This document shows, in pieces, positions 1 through 10,527 of a stretch of 64,000 nucleotides of DNA (within the stretch, counting starts at the first letter, position 1; each line of letters begins with the position of its first letter). The translations under genes and the position numbers were made by a program. Origin of the DNA: Pelagomonas calceolata (Eukaryota > Sar > Pelagophyceae > Pelagomonadales > Pelagomonadaceae); NCBI GenBank assembly GCA_918797485.1, contig CAKKNE010000004.1, positions 4,960,001 through 5,024,000 of the forward strand. Reading direction: 5' to 3'. The notes under the pieces were generated by a model. It saw nothing but the letters and a program-made list of their open reading frames with translations. It had not been told where the DNA came from and ran no database searches.

Positions 1-590
1 ACGCTCGTAAAGCGGCGCGCGCGCGGCGAAGCCACTCAAAACGTGCGCGACGACGCGCGCGCCGCGAAGAGCTCTGAGTACGCGTGGCGAAACAGGCGAA
101 GGCCTCGAGACGCCGCGGCGGACTACTGGTGCGCGCTCGAAAGGCAGGCCTCGATGCGGCCTCGAGCTTGGACAGACAGAACGGCGCGCGAGGCGCGCTT
201 CGCGGGCCGCCGCTTTCTCCGAAGCCCTGCGCGGTCACAATGGTGTGGCGCGGCGAGTCTCAGGGGGTAGCAGCTTCTCTCTCGAGCTGCGAGAGCGCTC
301 TCAATGTTTAAATGCGTAAACGGCCTTTTTGAGCGCGTTTCCGCGCGCGCGGACGCGCGCCATCGCTGCGCGCGACTTTGAGGGACGCTGGGACCGCACG
401 GCGGCCTCGCGGGGTGAATCGGTGGCCCCGCAGAGCAGCGCGGCGCTGCGCGCGCAAACGCGGCCAGGAGGACGACTAGTAGCTTACTGTAGCTAGCCAT
501 TTTTGCCATACAACTCTTCCTAGCAGCGTTTTTGGGATGCGGGGGTGTTAGTATGGCAAAAGCAGCTTCTATGGCTGCGGCAAGGCGCAG

Positions 591-611
591 CTAGCACCTA
601 TTTGACACTAG
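591..611 (+). promoter_or_regulatory. CTAG-N13-CTAG motif, copy 1
   Basis: CTAG ... TTTGACA ... CTAG, a diverged copy of the motif repeated upstream of many genes here. No gene is recognised downstream of it. Confidence 0.35.
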
Positions 612-2219
612 GTGATTATAGAACGACGAGGCTCGGCCAAAAATCGGGCAAATTTTGCGAGTTCAGCAAATTCGCTGGCGCTGTTGCCGGCGTTTACGGG
701 GGCCTTGAATAGGCCTACGAACGCCCAGTCAACGATTTTAGCCGCCGTGCGCGCTAGCGCGAGCATTCGGCGGTTTCACCTACGATGCTCTCCGAGCAAT
801 GAAACCGCGCGCGCCGGCGCTCAATTGCGTTAGCGCAATGCTCGCTTGTACGGCGGCAACGTGGCCTGCACCAGCGCTATCCAGCTCTCTCTCAACCGTC
901 GCGTGGTCGCCGCGGCGGCGGGAGACGCGCATGGCGCACGGCGGCGCGTTTACACGGCGGGCACGCCCACGGTCGTCGAGCCGGCCGCTTGACGGGCGTG
1001 ATCGGTCCTATGGCCGCGGGTCTATTTTCGAACTCAGCGAGCTCTGAAGCGCCCCAGCACCTTCAGCTGCGCGAATTCAGAGCCACCGGTCGCCGCCGAC
1101 GGAATGGAGCGGAGGTGCTGAGGATCCTTGGTCGCGGCGCCGGCCGATGAAGGAGATCACGGCGACGCCCTCTACACGCCGTCGACGCCCAGCAGCTGTC
1201 TGCCATGTCTGCAGATTGCGACGCCTGCGACCGAGCGTGGCGAAGTGCGTTCCGAGGGAGGCCGACCGCGTCGATGGCGTCGGTGCCAAACAGCGCCCTT
1301 TAGGCTTCTGGGGCAACGACCGCGGGCGTCGCGCGAGTCCAGGGCCTCTGAGCGGGCAGCGAAAGCCGCTGCCGCGACTCTTCTCCATGGGTTGGTACGG
1401 CGTCGTCGTGCACGAAGCTGCCGGGGCGCGTGCTGGCCCCGATCGAACCGCTGGGCCGGGCCCGCGACGGCCGTCGGCAGCGTCTGATGGACCGCGCCGT
1501 CGCGTTCGGGCCGTGCGGCACTCCTTCTGATCTCGTCGACGGACGCGGCGAGCTCTACGAGCGATGCGGCCGGCGGACGCGGCACGCGGCATCATCCAAG
1601 CGCTGTGGCTCTGCCCGATGGCGAGCGCGCACGCGTCGAGTTCGTGCGTAGCCGCGGACGTCGCGCGCGCGCTACTGCTGCTCTCGTCGGCGTGGCGAGC
1701 CGTTGAGATACTACGGCCGCGCCTCCGACAACATGCCGGCCGATTTGTTAAGTGACTCATTATTGTATATAGTATCTTACATGCAACGGCTCTTGGTGGA
1801 ACAACCGGCGCTCGAGCTCGTGTCCTGCGCCGACTGCGATCAGTGCCCGGGGCCCCCGCGCGCCGTCTCGAGACTCGAGCCCCGGCGGCCGGCAGCTGTC
1901 TGGCGTGGGCGCCCGCGCCGCCGGTCGCGCTCTCGACGGCGTATCTGCGTCGCCGACGAGGTCTGCGTGCGCACGGACAGCAGCTGCACGCGTACGTCGC
2001 TTCGTCGAGGCATTGGCCCTCGACCAGAAGATCGTCCAGCCGTTCCGCGAGGCGTCCACGCTGTCCGCACCGTCGGAAGCACGAAGCTCGTTGTCGGCTT
2101 TGTACGGGGAGAACGGCGCGGCCGCGGCGACAGCCGTCGAAGCAGTAGACGATGCCGTCCTATCGGGGAGAGCTCCGACTACCAAACAAGCACGCCATAG
2201 CCGCGTCGCATCAGGCCGC

Positions 2220-2575
2220 GGATTCTAACGCAGCGCTTCCTCGGCGCGGGCGCGGTGCTGTTCGCGGCGAGGCGTGGCGCGGCGACGACGTCGCGTCCGC
2301 CCTTGCTCGTGGCCACGGCCTGCTTGGTTCCGGCTGCGGCGGCATCGACGGCGGCGTTGACGCGGACTTGGTGAGGAAACGCTGCTCCGTGGGCCGTGTG
2401 TCGCGCGCGTCGCGCCCGGCAGCCGGGTCCGGCTTCGTGCGGCGGCCGCGTCGACGACGTCGTGCTTGGCTCGGCTCTCAGCTCAGAGGCAGGAGGAGCA
2501 GTCCTCAAATCGATGCTCTCCAACGCGCACTGGTCGCGTACGTGTCTTGTGGCGTGTCACAAGCTTTTGGGCAGC
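2220..2575 (+). repeat. left arm of long inverted repeat
   Basis: About 350 bp that reappear, diverged, in opposite orientation at about 4400-4735. Shared landmarks are TTGCTCGTGGCCACGG, GGCGGCATCG, GACGCGGACTTG and GGCCGCGTCGACGACGTCG. The arms enclose about 1.8 kb containing the tandem repeat. It could be a transposon with long terminal repeats or two copies of a dispersed repeat; no transposase frame was recognised between the arms. Confidence 0.6.
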
Positions 2576-3599
2576 CCTTTCGGGCGGCTTGATCGCGCAG
2601 ACGGCGTCGCGAACCGGCCAAACAAAAAGCGGCCGCAGCTTCCGGTTGGCATACTAGCCCTCGGTTCTTGAAAACTCACTAGCTTTTAGAACATTTCGGT
2701 GTTAATCCATGAAAATGGGCGGCATTTCATTTGCTTTCGACCTCTCCGTGGGGCTGCGTCGTCAGGGACTCGTTCCTGACCCTTGCGAGACCCGAGGACC
2801 GCCGCCCAGGGAGGCATAGCTCACTTCACCAATCAAACACCGACGCTAGTAGCAATTAAGTTTGTAGCAAACATTAGGTACTAGCCTGTGGAGTTCAGGT
2901 GGCTTTAAAAGTGCTTCAAGGATCTTCCGCCTCCTGGAGGCGACAACGCGGGGGCGAGTCGGTACTTCCGGGGCCGGTTTTCAATTAAGACAGAACGTGG
3001 CTAGGCGTCTTACTGGAGCCTAGCCTACAGAGCCGGGCGCTCAGGTCGACTTGCCTAAAAAGTGCCCTTTGCACTCGCAGGTGCCCCTGGGGCTGCCCAG
3101 TGAGCTGCAGCCCACAGCCAGGCTCCCAAGGCAGCTGCCAAGCAACAGCAGCGGCAGCTGGAGGCAACGTGCCACTTCGACACTCCACTTCCGATTTGGT
3201 GCATGAAGTTGCCCCTGGCCCCTTGCCCGTCACATGAACGCGAAATGCAGGTGCGGGCGGGCTCCGGTGCTCATTGGAACTCGCATGGCAAATTTGATTT
3301 TAGGCTAGGCAAGGTGCAGCTCGCGTGTGCGCCTCATGCGCGCGGGCAGGCGGCTCTCGCTACCATCGACGCGCAGCCGACGGCCGCCTTGGTGCCTTTA
3401 GCTTGGTGGCGCTTCAGTTGACGCTCCGCCCGGCGGGCTGCGTGGACGCCGAGGGGGCGTGGCTGCGAACTGCACGTGCGCTCAGCTTCCAAGTCCCCGC
3501 ATTTCACTCCCTGGGTGCCAGACAAACCGCTACTAGAGGCACTAAGTTGTTTCGGTGGAATTGGAGTCCCCTCGCTACCGCCGCCGTACAGCCGAATCG

Positions 3600-4065
3600 G
3601 CGCTGCCTCGATCAGGCCGACGTGACTTTGTATGTGCTTCTAGAACCGCAAGAATAGTTTGGCGGCAGTTCTTCACCCTTTTCCGTAGCTTGAGTATGGG
3701 CGAACATAGTCTTCAGGACAATTAGACTGCCCGCCACCGAGCGCCGCCTCGACGGGCCGCCGAACTGCCGAGGTGACGTCGCATGTGCCTCTAGACCTGC
3801 AGAAATAGGTTAGCGGCGGGTCTTCGCCCTTTTCCGTCGCTTGAGTATGGGCGAACATAGTCTTCAGGACAGTTAGATAGCCAGCCACCGAGCTCCGCCT
3901 CGAACGGGCCGCCGAACTGCCGGGGTAACCTCGCATGTGCCTCTAGACCTGCATAAATAAGTTAGCGGTGGGTCTTCGCCCATTTCCGCTGCCTGCGTAC
4001 CGGCGAAGTTATTCTTCAGGACAATTAGACTGCCCGCCACCGAGCACCGCCTCGAACGGACCACG
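3600..4065. repeat. 151-bp tandem repeat, about three units
   Basis: Units begin near 3671, 3822 and 3974, each with the CTTC(A/G)CCC(T/A)TTTCCG phrase followed by TCTTCAGGACAATTAGACTGCC-like sequence, with a partial unit before the first. Spacing is 151-152 bp. The last unit breaks off around 4065. Units differ by scattered substitutions. It lacks the short repeat plus unique spacer layout of a CRISPR array and looks like a minisatellite. Confidence 0.8.
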
Positions 4066-4399
4066 TTGAGTTGAAATTCGCGTCGACGCCGGTCCATACC
4101 CTGTATCTCGGGTCGTCGGGGGCCGAAGACCAGCAACACAAGGTTACGCTGCCAACGAATACTAGATGACCACACGGGGCGGCCGTCTCGACTCCACCGA
4201 TGCCGCTGGCGGGTGTCGCTCTGGCCAAGAACGCGTCCCTGACGACGCAGTCTCAAGCAGAGGTCGAAAGCGGATCGAAAGCGTCCCTTGTCATAGATCA
4301 ACACCAAGACGGCGCTCCCACTAGGACAGCGCAGACAGCTCTAGGCTGCAGAGCTAATTTGGTCGGTGTGGCACGGAAGAGGGAGCTCGCTAGCAATCG

Positions 4400-4735
4400 T
4401 GTGGCAGGCCGCGCCAAAGCTGTGACACGCCATAACAACGCGCACGCGACCGGTGCGCGTCGGAGAGCACCATTTGAAAGACTGGCTCTCTCCTGCTGAG
4501 AGCCGAGCACGACGTCGTCGACGCGGCCGCCGCGGCACAACATCGGACCCAGCCGTAGGGTACGACGCGCGCAGCACGAGCGCGCGGAGGAGCGCTTCCG
4601 CATCAAGTCCGCGCAGACGCCGTCGCCGATGCCGCCGCCGCCAGAGCCGTGGCCACGAGCAAGCAAGCGGGCGACGCCGTCGCCGCTGCCTGCCGCACGC
4701 AGCACCACGCCAGCGCGTGACGTCAGAATTTGAGT
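4400..4735 (-). repeat. right arm of long inverted repeat
   Basis: Reverse-complement partner of 2220-2575, similar across its length but with many substitutions and small indels, so the pair is old. Outer ends share ATTCT(A/G)ACG. Confidence 0.6.
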
Positions 4736-5247
4736 CCGCTCTACGACAAAACGTGTCCAATTCGTCGCCCGACGCCCGCGCGGGTGAGCGCGCCAGTCCG
4801 TGGGCGCTGCGGCGGCGTGGCGGGCATGTTGTGTGTTATCTCGGACGGCGCCGGGTGCCATCCGTGGCGCGGAAAGTGTCGTAGGTGACGCCGCGGTCGC
4901 GCCCGTGCTACCGAGCGGCGCCGCGGCGACACGGACTTGCCGAAGGCTTGAGATTCGGAGGCCGCGCTCCGCCCGTCATGGACCGGCCTGGCACAGGCGC
5001 CGGTCTGCGGAAGTCGTCGGGCCAGCGGCGCGCCGACGAGGCGACGAGAGGCGAGGCGGAGTAAGGGAGTTGTTTGTTTCTTACTGCTCCAACGGCCAGC
5101 AGTGGAACAGCCCTTATTCTTGTTCCGCACGGATCGCGCGCCACGGCAAACCCGCGCCGCGCCGCGCGACTCATGTGCAGATCGACGCGAAGGCACCGCC
5201 AAAGCGCTTGCTACAAGCAGCAAATACGTGATTGAGCGTTCGCATCA

Positions 5248-6570
5248 ATGACCAGTTGGTCCGATGTCGTCGCGCGGCGACCAAGGTCGGGTCGGGCGCG
5301 GCCAGATACCACGCCGCTGGCACCAGCTCGCAATCGCGCCCCGGCGCCCGCGCGGCCTAGTCCGCCAAGCGCGGCTGGCGAACGCGTCGCACCACGCACG
5401 TGGCCGCCGCCGCCACCGCCGCCACACCCATCTTTCGACCGGCCACGCCCTCTCGCGTCGCCGCCGCGGTTGCCAGAGACGCGACGAACAGCAGCGGAGA
5501 CCGTTCGGCACCCCTTGAGCGAAGCAGAACAGCTGTCGCTCGCGTTCCGGCTAAGCCTGGACGATGCAGGTGGTGCACGGTTAAATTGCGCGATGGACGC
5601 CCTCGCCGCCGCCTTTGCACGGTGCGCGACCTTCACCGTTAGAAGCGACGATGGCGAAGCTGGCCCGGTTCCGCGGTCCTTGCAGTGCTTCGCTAGGGCG
5701 GTGATCGCGCGGCGCCGCGGCGACGATGTCGGTGCCGCCGCCGCCGTGGACGACCTCCGCGTGGCATTGGGCGACGTCGACGCGCTCCGCGGGCCGTTGG
5801 GTGACGACGCCATTCGCGCTATCGTGTGCGACCTGGCGGACCCTCAGAAGATCGTCGATATCCAGGAAGTTCTTGATCTTATTTGTGACATCGGCCTCGC
5901 GACGCCGGGGCCTTACGGCAAACCCTGGCGGGAAATCTGCGTCGTGTGGTCGGCGTCCTGCCGGAAATGCGCCTTATCCAAGAGAAGGAACCCGCCGGTC
6001 CGGCGTCTACCGGGTCATGTGCGGGTGTCCGAGCTCTTAGCACTTTTCGCGGCGAGGAACTGCGACGCGACGTGCTCGGCGTTCCGGAACGCCGGATCCT
6101 TCATGGCGGCGCCGGAGCTCAAATGCGACCGTTGCCGGCTGCCGCCGCCTTCGCTCTGGTACGATTTGGATTTTAAGCTCAAGGCGTGCCCGCTCCTCTC
6201 GGTGTTGAGGCTGACGTACGACGCAAATAGAAGTGGGATCATCCGCGACGCCAAGGAAATTAGGAGAGTCATGGGCATGGTCTGGCGCGGCGGCGCGCCG
6301 ATTAATGCGAAGTCGCTCTACAGCAGCCGGCCGCGGTCGGGGGGCGAGAGTCTCGGCAAAGGCAAGAAGCACCTCGTCGCCGTCGTGGTGTACGAGAAGG
6401 GCTTGCACTTCGCGGCGTTCGTGCGCGCGCGGGACGGCTCGGACTCGTGGACGCAGCACGACGGCCGCGTGGCCACCGACTTCGGTTCGTTCGCCGCCGT
6501 CACCGAAAGGTGCGTCGAGAGAGAGTGGCTGCCCTATGTCCTCTTCTACGACAAGCTCTTGTTTAGTTGA
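5248..6570 (+). CDS. divergent USP-type deubiquitinase-like protein
   Basis: Single-exon frame of 440 aa from the ATG at 5248. Residues 1-90 are Pro/Arg-rich and probably disordered. The rest resembles a ubiquitin-specific protease fold: a candidate nucleophile Cys114 in RLNCAMDA, two CxxC pairs (238/241 and 293/296) like a zinc-binding fingers insert, a candidate His387 in KGLHFAAFVR, Asp405 in WTQHDG, and a final VLFYDKLL like the closing strand of USP domains. If active it would cut ubiquitin conjugates. The usual GNTCYMNS box is not conserved, so it may be inactive or belong to a related papain-like family. The family call is inference; the gene itself is well supported by length and conserved-looking core. 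Confidence 0.6.
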   Translation: MTSWSDVVARRPRSGRARPDTTPLAPARNRAPAPARPSPPSAAGERVAPRTWPPPPPPPHPSFDRPRPLASPPRLPETRRTAAETVRHPLSEAEQLSLAFRLSLDDAGGARLNCAMDALAAAFARCATFTVRSDDGEAGPVPRSLQCFARAVIARRRGDDVGAAAAVDDLRVALGDVDALRGPLGDDAIRAIVCDLADPQKIVDIQEVLDLICDIGLATPGPYGKPWREICVVWSASCRKCALSKRRNPPVRRLPGHVRVSELLALFAARNCDATCSAFRNAGSFMAAPELKCDRCRLPPPSLWYDLDFKLKACPLLSVLRLTYDANRSGIIRDAKEIRRVMGMVWRGGAPINAKSLYSSRPRSGGESLGKGKKHLVAVVVYEKGLHFAAFVRARDGSDSWTQHDGRVATDFGSFAAVTERCVEREWLPYVLFYDKLLFS

Positions 6571-7051
6571 ATACTGTAAGCATTGTTCTTGTTTTTCTGC
6601 GGACCTCGAGGCCTCATGCGCCGTGCGGCGTAGGCGATTGCACGTGTATAGTGCCGACCCTAGGCGACCCCAGGGGGACCTCTTTGGCAGGGATTGACAG
6701 GATTCCACAGGCGCGGCCGCCGTGGACCACGGCGGCATCGTCGCCGCGAATTACAAAATTATTGTTTTCGGCCCCCAGGAAGTGTCCCACTGATCACTTT
6801 GGACCAGTATCGAACGGAGCGATCGTCAAACAGCTGCATGTCGTTCCGTGCTAGTATCTTACAGACGCTACGTACCTTCACGCCGAGCATTCTGGCTGCT
6901 CGGTTCGCGGCGCCAGTGGACTGAACCGAGCCAGCGGGGACCAACGTTACAACAGAGCTACGGGCTGCGACACGCGATATAGCTGTACAGCAACACACAC
7001 GGCGCACTGCGCAAAACAGCTGTACGGCAACACGGGGTCGGCGGAGCAGCC
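6571..7051. other. intergenic region upstream of RAD54
   Basis: No gene seen. Holds the 3' end of the protease gene, an AT-richer stretch near 6745-6790 and a CTAG-type motif at 6851-6872, then the likely RAD54 promoter and leader. CAGCTGTACxGCAACAC occurs twice near 6980 and 7018. Confidence 0.6.
6851..6872 (-). promoter_or_regulatory. CTAG-type motif upstream of RAD54
   Basis: On the minus strand it reads TAGCGTCTGTAAGATACTAG, close to the family consensus. It lies about 180 bp before the RAD54 ATG and in the opposite orientation to that gene. Confidence 0.55.
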
Positions 7052-10000
7052 ATGAAGCAATTCCAGCCGCTGGCTCCTTCCAGCACGAGACGCCCGCCGC
7101 TGCGGCCGCGGCAGTCGTCGGACACCGGCACCAAGAAGTTCCGGCCGCTCGTCGCGCGGAGCTCGACGCCGCCGCGGCCACCGGGCGCGCGCGTCGGCGC
7201 CGTCGCGGCGGTCCGCGAACTCGCCCGGACCGGAGCCGTGCCCCAGCCGCTGCGCCCGCGCCCGGGCTTCGCGGTCCCGCCGGCGCCGATCGCGGAGAGC
7301 GCCGAGCTGCCGCCGCCGCCCGCGGCGGAGGACGACGTGCCCTCGCCCGTACCCCCGCCGCGGAAGAAGCGCCGCGGCGCGTTCAAGCTCGCAATGGCGC
7401 GGCGGCCGGGCGCGCCGGCGCCGAGCGAGGACGCCGCACGCGGCAGCGCGGTGCACGCGACGCTGACGCAAGACGGCGACGACGGGGCGGAGGACGACGT
7501 GCCCTCGCCCGTACCCCCGCCGCGGAAGAAGCGCCGCGGCGCGCTCAAGCTCGCAATGGCGCGGCGGCCGGGCGCGCCGGCGCCGAGCGAGGGCCCCCGC
7601 TACCTGCCGCACGAGCCCCTCGTGCTCTGGGCGCCGGGCGCGGAGAGCCCGAAAAACGCCGCCCCGACGCGGCGGGCGCTGTTCCCCGGGGCGGCGCCGC
7701 CGGCGCCGGCGGGGCCCGTGCGCGTGCCGCCGCTCGTCGCCCAGTTCCTGCGCCCGCACCAGCGCGAGGGCGTGCGGTTCCTCTACGACTGCGTCGCGGG
7801 CCTGCGCGAGTACCACCCGGGCTTTCAAGGATACGGCGCCGTCCTCGCGGACGACATGGGCCTCGGGAAGACGCTCCAGACCGTGGCGCTCGTCTACGCG
7901 CTCCTCCGGCACGGCGCGGTCCCGCCCGCGACCGAGCCGTTCCGGCGCGTCGTCGTGGCGTGCCCCTGCTCCCTCGTGGCGAACTGGAAGGCCGAGTTCG
8001 ACAAGTGGATCAACGGCCGCGCGGCGACGCTCCGCGAGCGCGTGACCGTCAAGGCCGTCGACGCGGACCCCTCCAAAGCGATCGCGGCCTTCGGCGCGGG
8101 CTCGCGGCCCTTCCAGGTGCTCGTCATCTCCTACGAGTCGCTCGCGGCGCACGCGTCGGGCCTCGGCCCGGCGGCGTGCGACCTCCTCGTCTGCGACGAG
8201 GCCCAGCGCCTCAAGGGCCGGAAGACGAAGACCGCCCGGGCCCTCGGCGCCCTCCGGACCAAACGACGCGTCCTCCTCACGGGCACGCCCCTCCAGAACG
8301 ACCTCGAGGAGTTCTACGCGCTCGCCGACTTCGCGAACCCGGGGGTCCTGGGCCCGCCCGAGGCCTTCCGGCGGGGCTTCGCGCGGCCCATCGCCGCGGG
8401 GCTGGCCCGGGGCGCGGATCCCGACGAAGTCGCGCTCCGCGAGCGAAAACAGGCGGTCCTCGCCGAGGTCGCGACGCGGTTCCTCCTCCGCCGCGAGAAC
8501 CGCCTGAACGCGGCGCACCTGCCGCGCAAGCTCGTGCAGGTCGTCGTCTGCCGCGCGACGGCGGCGCAGCGCGCGGCCTACGGTGCCGTGCTCGCGGACA
8601 AGCGGCTGCGGCACGCGCTCCGGGGCAAGCAGGCGGACGTGCTCGCGTCGATCGGCAAGCTGCAGAAGATCTGCAACCACCCCTGCGCGCGCCCGCGTTG
8701 TATTTGTGTCCGCGTTTGATTTTTTTCCGACGCAGGCCTGCTCGACTCGGACGGCGACGCCGAGGGCGTCATGGCGGCCGTGGCGTCGGCGGGCCGCTTC
8801 ACGGCGGAGCGCCAGTCCGCCAAGCTCCACGTCCTGTTCCGGCTGTTGCGGGGACCCGCGCGTAAATTATGCCGCGATGATCGCGCGGAACGCTGCCCCG
8901 CGCAGGCGGGAGCTCCGGACGACCACGGACGAGCGGTGCGTCGTCGTCGCGTCGCAGACGCAGTCCCTGGCCCTGGTGGCGCGGCTGTGCGTCCGCGAGG
9001 GCTGGCCCTGGTGCCTGCTGGACGGCCGCACGCCGTCCAAGGAGCGCCAGAAGCTCGCGGACGGCTTCAACGACCCGGCGCGCCGGGACCCGGGTGGACA
9101 TCAATGTCGGAGCGACGTCGTCCCCGCGACCGCGTCGGCTCGATGGCGTAAAGGGTGATGTCCACGCAGGCCGGGACCACTTCTGCTTCCTGCTGTCGTC
9201 GACGGCGGGCGGCTGCGGCCTGAACCTGATCGGCGGGAGCCGCCTCGTCCTCTTCGACTCGTCGCGCGGCGGCGTCGGCGGTCGCCGCCGTCGTGCCGAC
9301 GCCCGCGCGCGCGCAGGTCCTGGAACCCGGCCGTGGACAAGCAGGCGGCCGCGCGGTGCTGGCGCGACGGCAACGCGCGGCCCTGCTACACCTACCGCCT
9401 CCTCACGGCGGGGACGATCGAGGAGAAGATCTACCAGCGCCAGCTCGCGAAGGAGGGCCTCGCGGCCGTCGTCGAGGACCGGGCCCAGAGCAACGCCTTC
9501 GACGCGTCGGAGCTCCGGGACCTCTTCGGCGACGTCGCCGCGCTCGACGCGGCGTCGGACACGCACCGCTCCCTGGGCTGCGCCTGCGCGGCGGCGTCCG
9601 CGGCGCCCGCGCGCTCGGCCGCGGCGGAGCGCCGGGCCCGCGCGCTGCGCGAGGGCGCCGTCGGCGCGGCCGCGGCGCGCGCCTGCCGGGCGTTCCTCGC
9701 GGGCCAGGTGGCCGAGGCGCAGGTGCCGCCGCCGGCCGCCGACGACGCGGCGGCGGCCGCGCACGCGGCCGACGCGGCGGCCCTCGCGGCGGCGCTGCGC
9801 CGCGTCGCCGCCGCGGTCGGCGCCGACGGGGGGCCCGCCACGCTCGCCCAGGTCCGCCGCGCGGCCGAGCAGCCCTTCGCGGACCTGCGCAAGGCGGGCC
9901 GCGCCGGCGCGGTCCTCGCGCCGGCCCTGGGCCGCCTCGACCGGGCGTGGCGCGCGCTCGTGCCGGCGCTCCAGGACCTCGTCGCCGAGGACCTGCCCCC

Positions 10001-10247
10001 GGTCGAGGAGGACGCGGCACCGGCCGCCGCCAGCGCGCCGGCCGCGCCGCCGCCGACGGGCCCCGCGTGCAAGGCGCAGGTGGACCTGCCGAACGACGAC
10101 GACCTCGCGAACTGGTCCCACCACGCGTCCGTGGCCACGACCGGCGACGAGGTCCTCAAGAGCGCCATGGCGGGCTCGGCCCTCGTCTCCTTCGTCTTCG
10201 GCATGGAGGTGACGGCCGACCTCGTGCGCGCGCACGCCGCGTCGTGA
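7052..10247 (+). CDS. RAD54: RAD54-like SNF2 DNA translocase, five exons
   Basis: Exons 7052-8684, 8736-8847, 8906-9081, 9170-9260 and 9317-10247 give 980 aa in one frame. RAD54 remodels DNA and stimulates Rad51 in homologous recombination. Visible SNF2 motifs are LRPHQREGVRFLYDCVAG, ADDMGLGKTLQ (Walker A), the DEAQ box, LTGTPLQNDLEEF, STAGGCGLNLIG, WNPAVDKQAAARCWRDGN and YRLLTAGTIEEKIYQRQ, in RAD54 order. The N-terminus (to about residue 190) is Pro/Arg-rich with a duplicated segment. Exon joins were chosen because they restore the helicase reading and match known RAD54 spacing. Three of four introns look like decayed introners with GC donors; for the first, a GT donor at 8697 would add four residues. 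The C-terminal ~250 residues are Ala-rich and lineage specific. Confidence 0.9.
7324..7592 (+). repeat. 107-bp direct duplication inside RAD54
   Basis: 7324-7430 and 7486-7592 are almost identical (one visible T/C difference), 162 bp apart. Each copy encodes a basic PPPRKKRRGA segment followed by KLAMARRPGAPAPSE. The near identity points to a recent in-frame duplication, perhaps doubling a nuclear localisation signal. Confidence 0.9.
8685..8735 (+). mobile_element. decayed introner, RAD54 intron 1
   Basis: Element 8693-8735. The 5' end CCGCGTTGTATTTGTG and 3' end TTGATTTTTTTCCGACGCAG recall the family repeats. Flanks GCGCGCGC / GCCTGCTC match at 5 of 8. With a GC donor at 8685 the join reads NHPC-LLDSDG; a GT at 8697 is also in frame. 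Confidence 0.6.
8848..8905 (+). mobile_element. decayed introner, RAD54 intron 2 (GC-AG)
   Basis: Element 8856-8905, 50 bp, starting CCGCGCGTAAATTATG and ending CCGCGCAG. Target copies GCGGGGAC / GCGGGAGC differ at two places. Only the GC donor at 8848 keeps frame (HVLFRLL-RELRTTTDERC); the nearby GT at 8862 would shift it. Confidence 0.7.
9082..9169 (+). mobile_element. introner, RAD54 intron 3 (GC-AG)
   Basis: Element 9090-9169, 80 bp, with ends CCGGGTGGACATCAA and GTGATGTCCACGCAG. Perfect 8-bp duplication GCCGGGAC at 9082-9089 and 9170-9177. Precise removal reads NDPARRD-HFCFLLSSTAGG. Confidence 0.9.
9261..9316 (+). other. RAD54 intron 4, origin unclear
   Basis: GT-AG intron of 56 nt whose removal gives LFDSSWNPAVDKQ, as RAD54 requires. 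No introner ends are legible; it may be an older intron or a fully decayed copy. Confidence 0.75.
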
Positions 10248-10402
10248 GATGCGCGCACCAAGACCAAGACCCAAGACTTTCCTTTCCGTTCCTTTCCTTC
10301 CCCCGAGATTAAGCTCGACACGACGTTCTCTCTCTACTACCGCGCCTGACTTGTGGCACGGACTTGTGCCTCCTCGGCGCCTTGCCCACATTTACTCTTT
10401 CT

Positions 10403-10423
10403 GTTACGGCGCTAGGACTTGTG
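10403..10423 (+). repeat. fragment of dispersed GTTACGG repeat
   Basis: GTTACGGCGCTAGGACTTGTG matches the start of the repeat at 49152. Only this end is preserved. Confidence 0.5.
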
Positions 10424-10527
10424 AGCGTCGTTGTGCTCTGACCAGTACATATATGCAAAAAAAAATGCGGAAACACTCTAGAGCTCGTGCTGAGAGTTGC
10501 GCTGCTCTCATTGCCATTTTGCGCATC

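Larger units (their letters stand above)
1..5247. other. gene-poor left flank, no convincing gene
   Basis: No reading frame here has a recognisable domain, and the many short overlapping open frames on both strands are what very high GC produces by chance. The stretch holds a CTAG-type motif near 591, a long inverted repeat pair (2220-2575 and 4400-4735) and a 151-bp tandem repeat (3600-4065). AT-richer pockets lie at 480-640, 2660-2960 and 3530-3990. A decayed gene or mobile element between the inverted repeats cannot be excluded. Confidence 0.5.

Noticed and set aside
3600-4065. CRISPR-like array
   Set aside because: Units of 151 bp with no short repeat/unique spacer alternation, in a eukaryotic context.
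6947-8830. 627-codon frame on the minus strand across RAD54
   Set aside because: Shadow; helicase motifs are on the plus strand.
8862-8905. GT donor (GTAAAT) for RAD54 intron 2
   Set aside because: Looks like a strong donor but breaks the frame; the GC at 8848 with the duplicated target keeps it.
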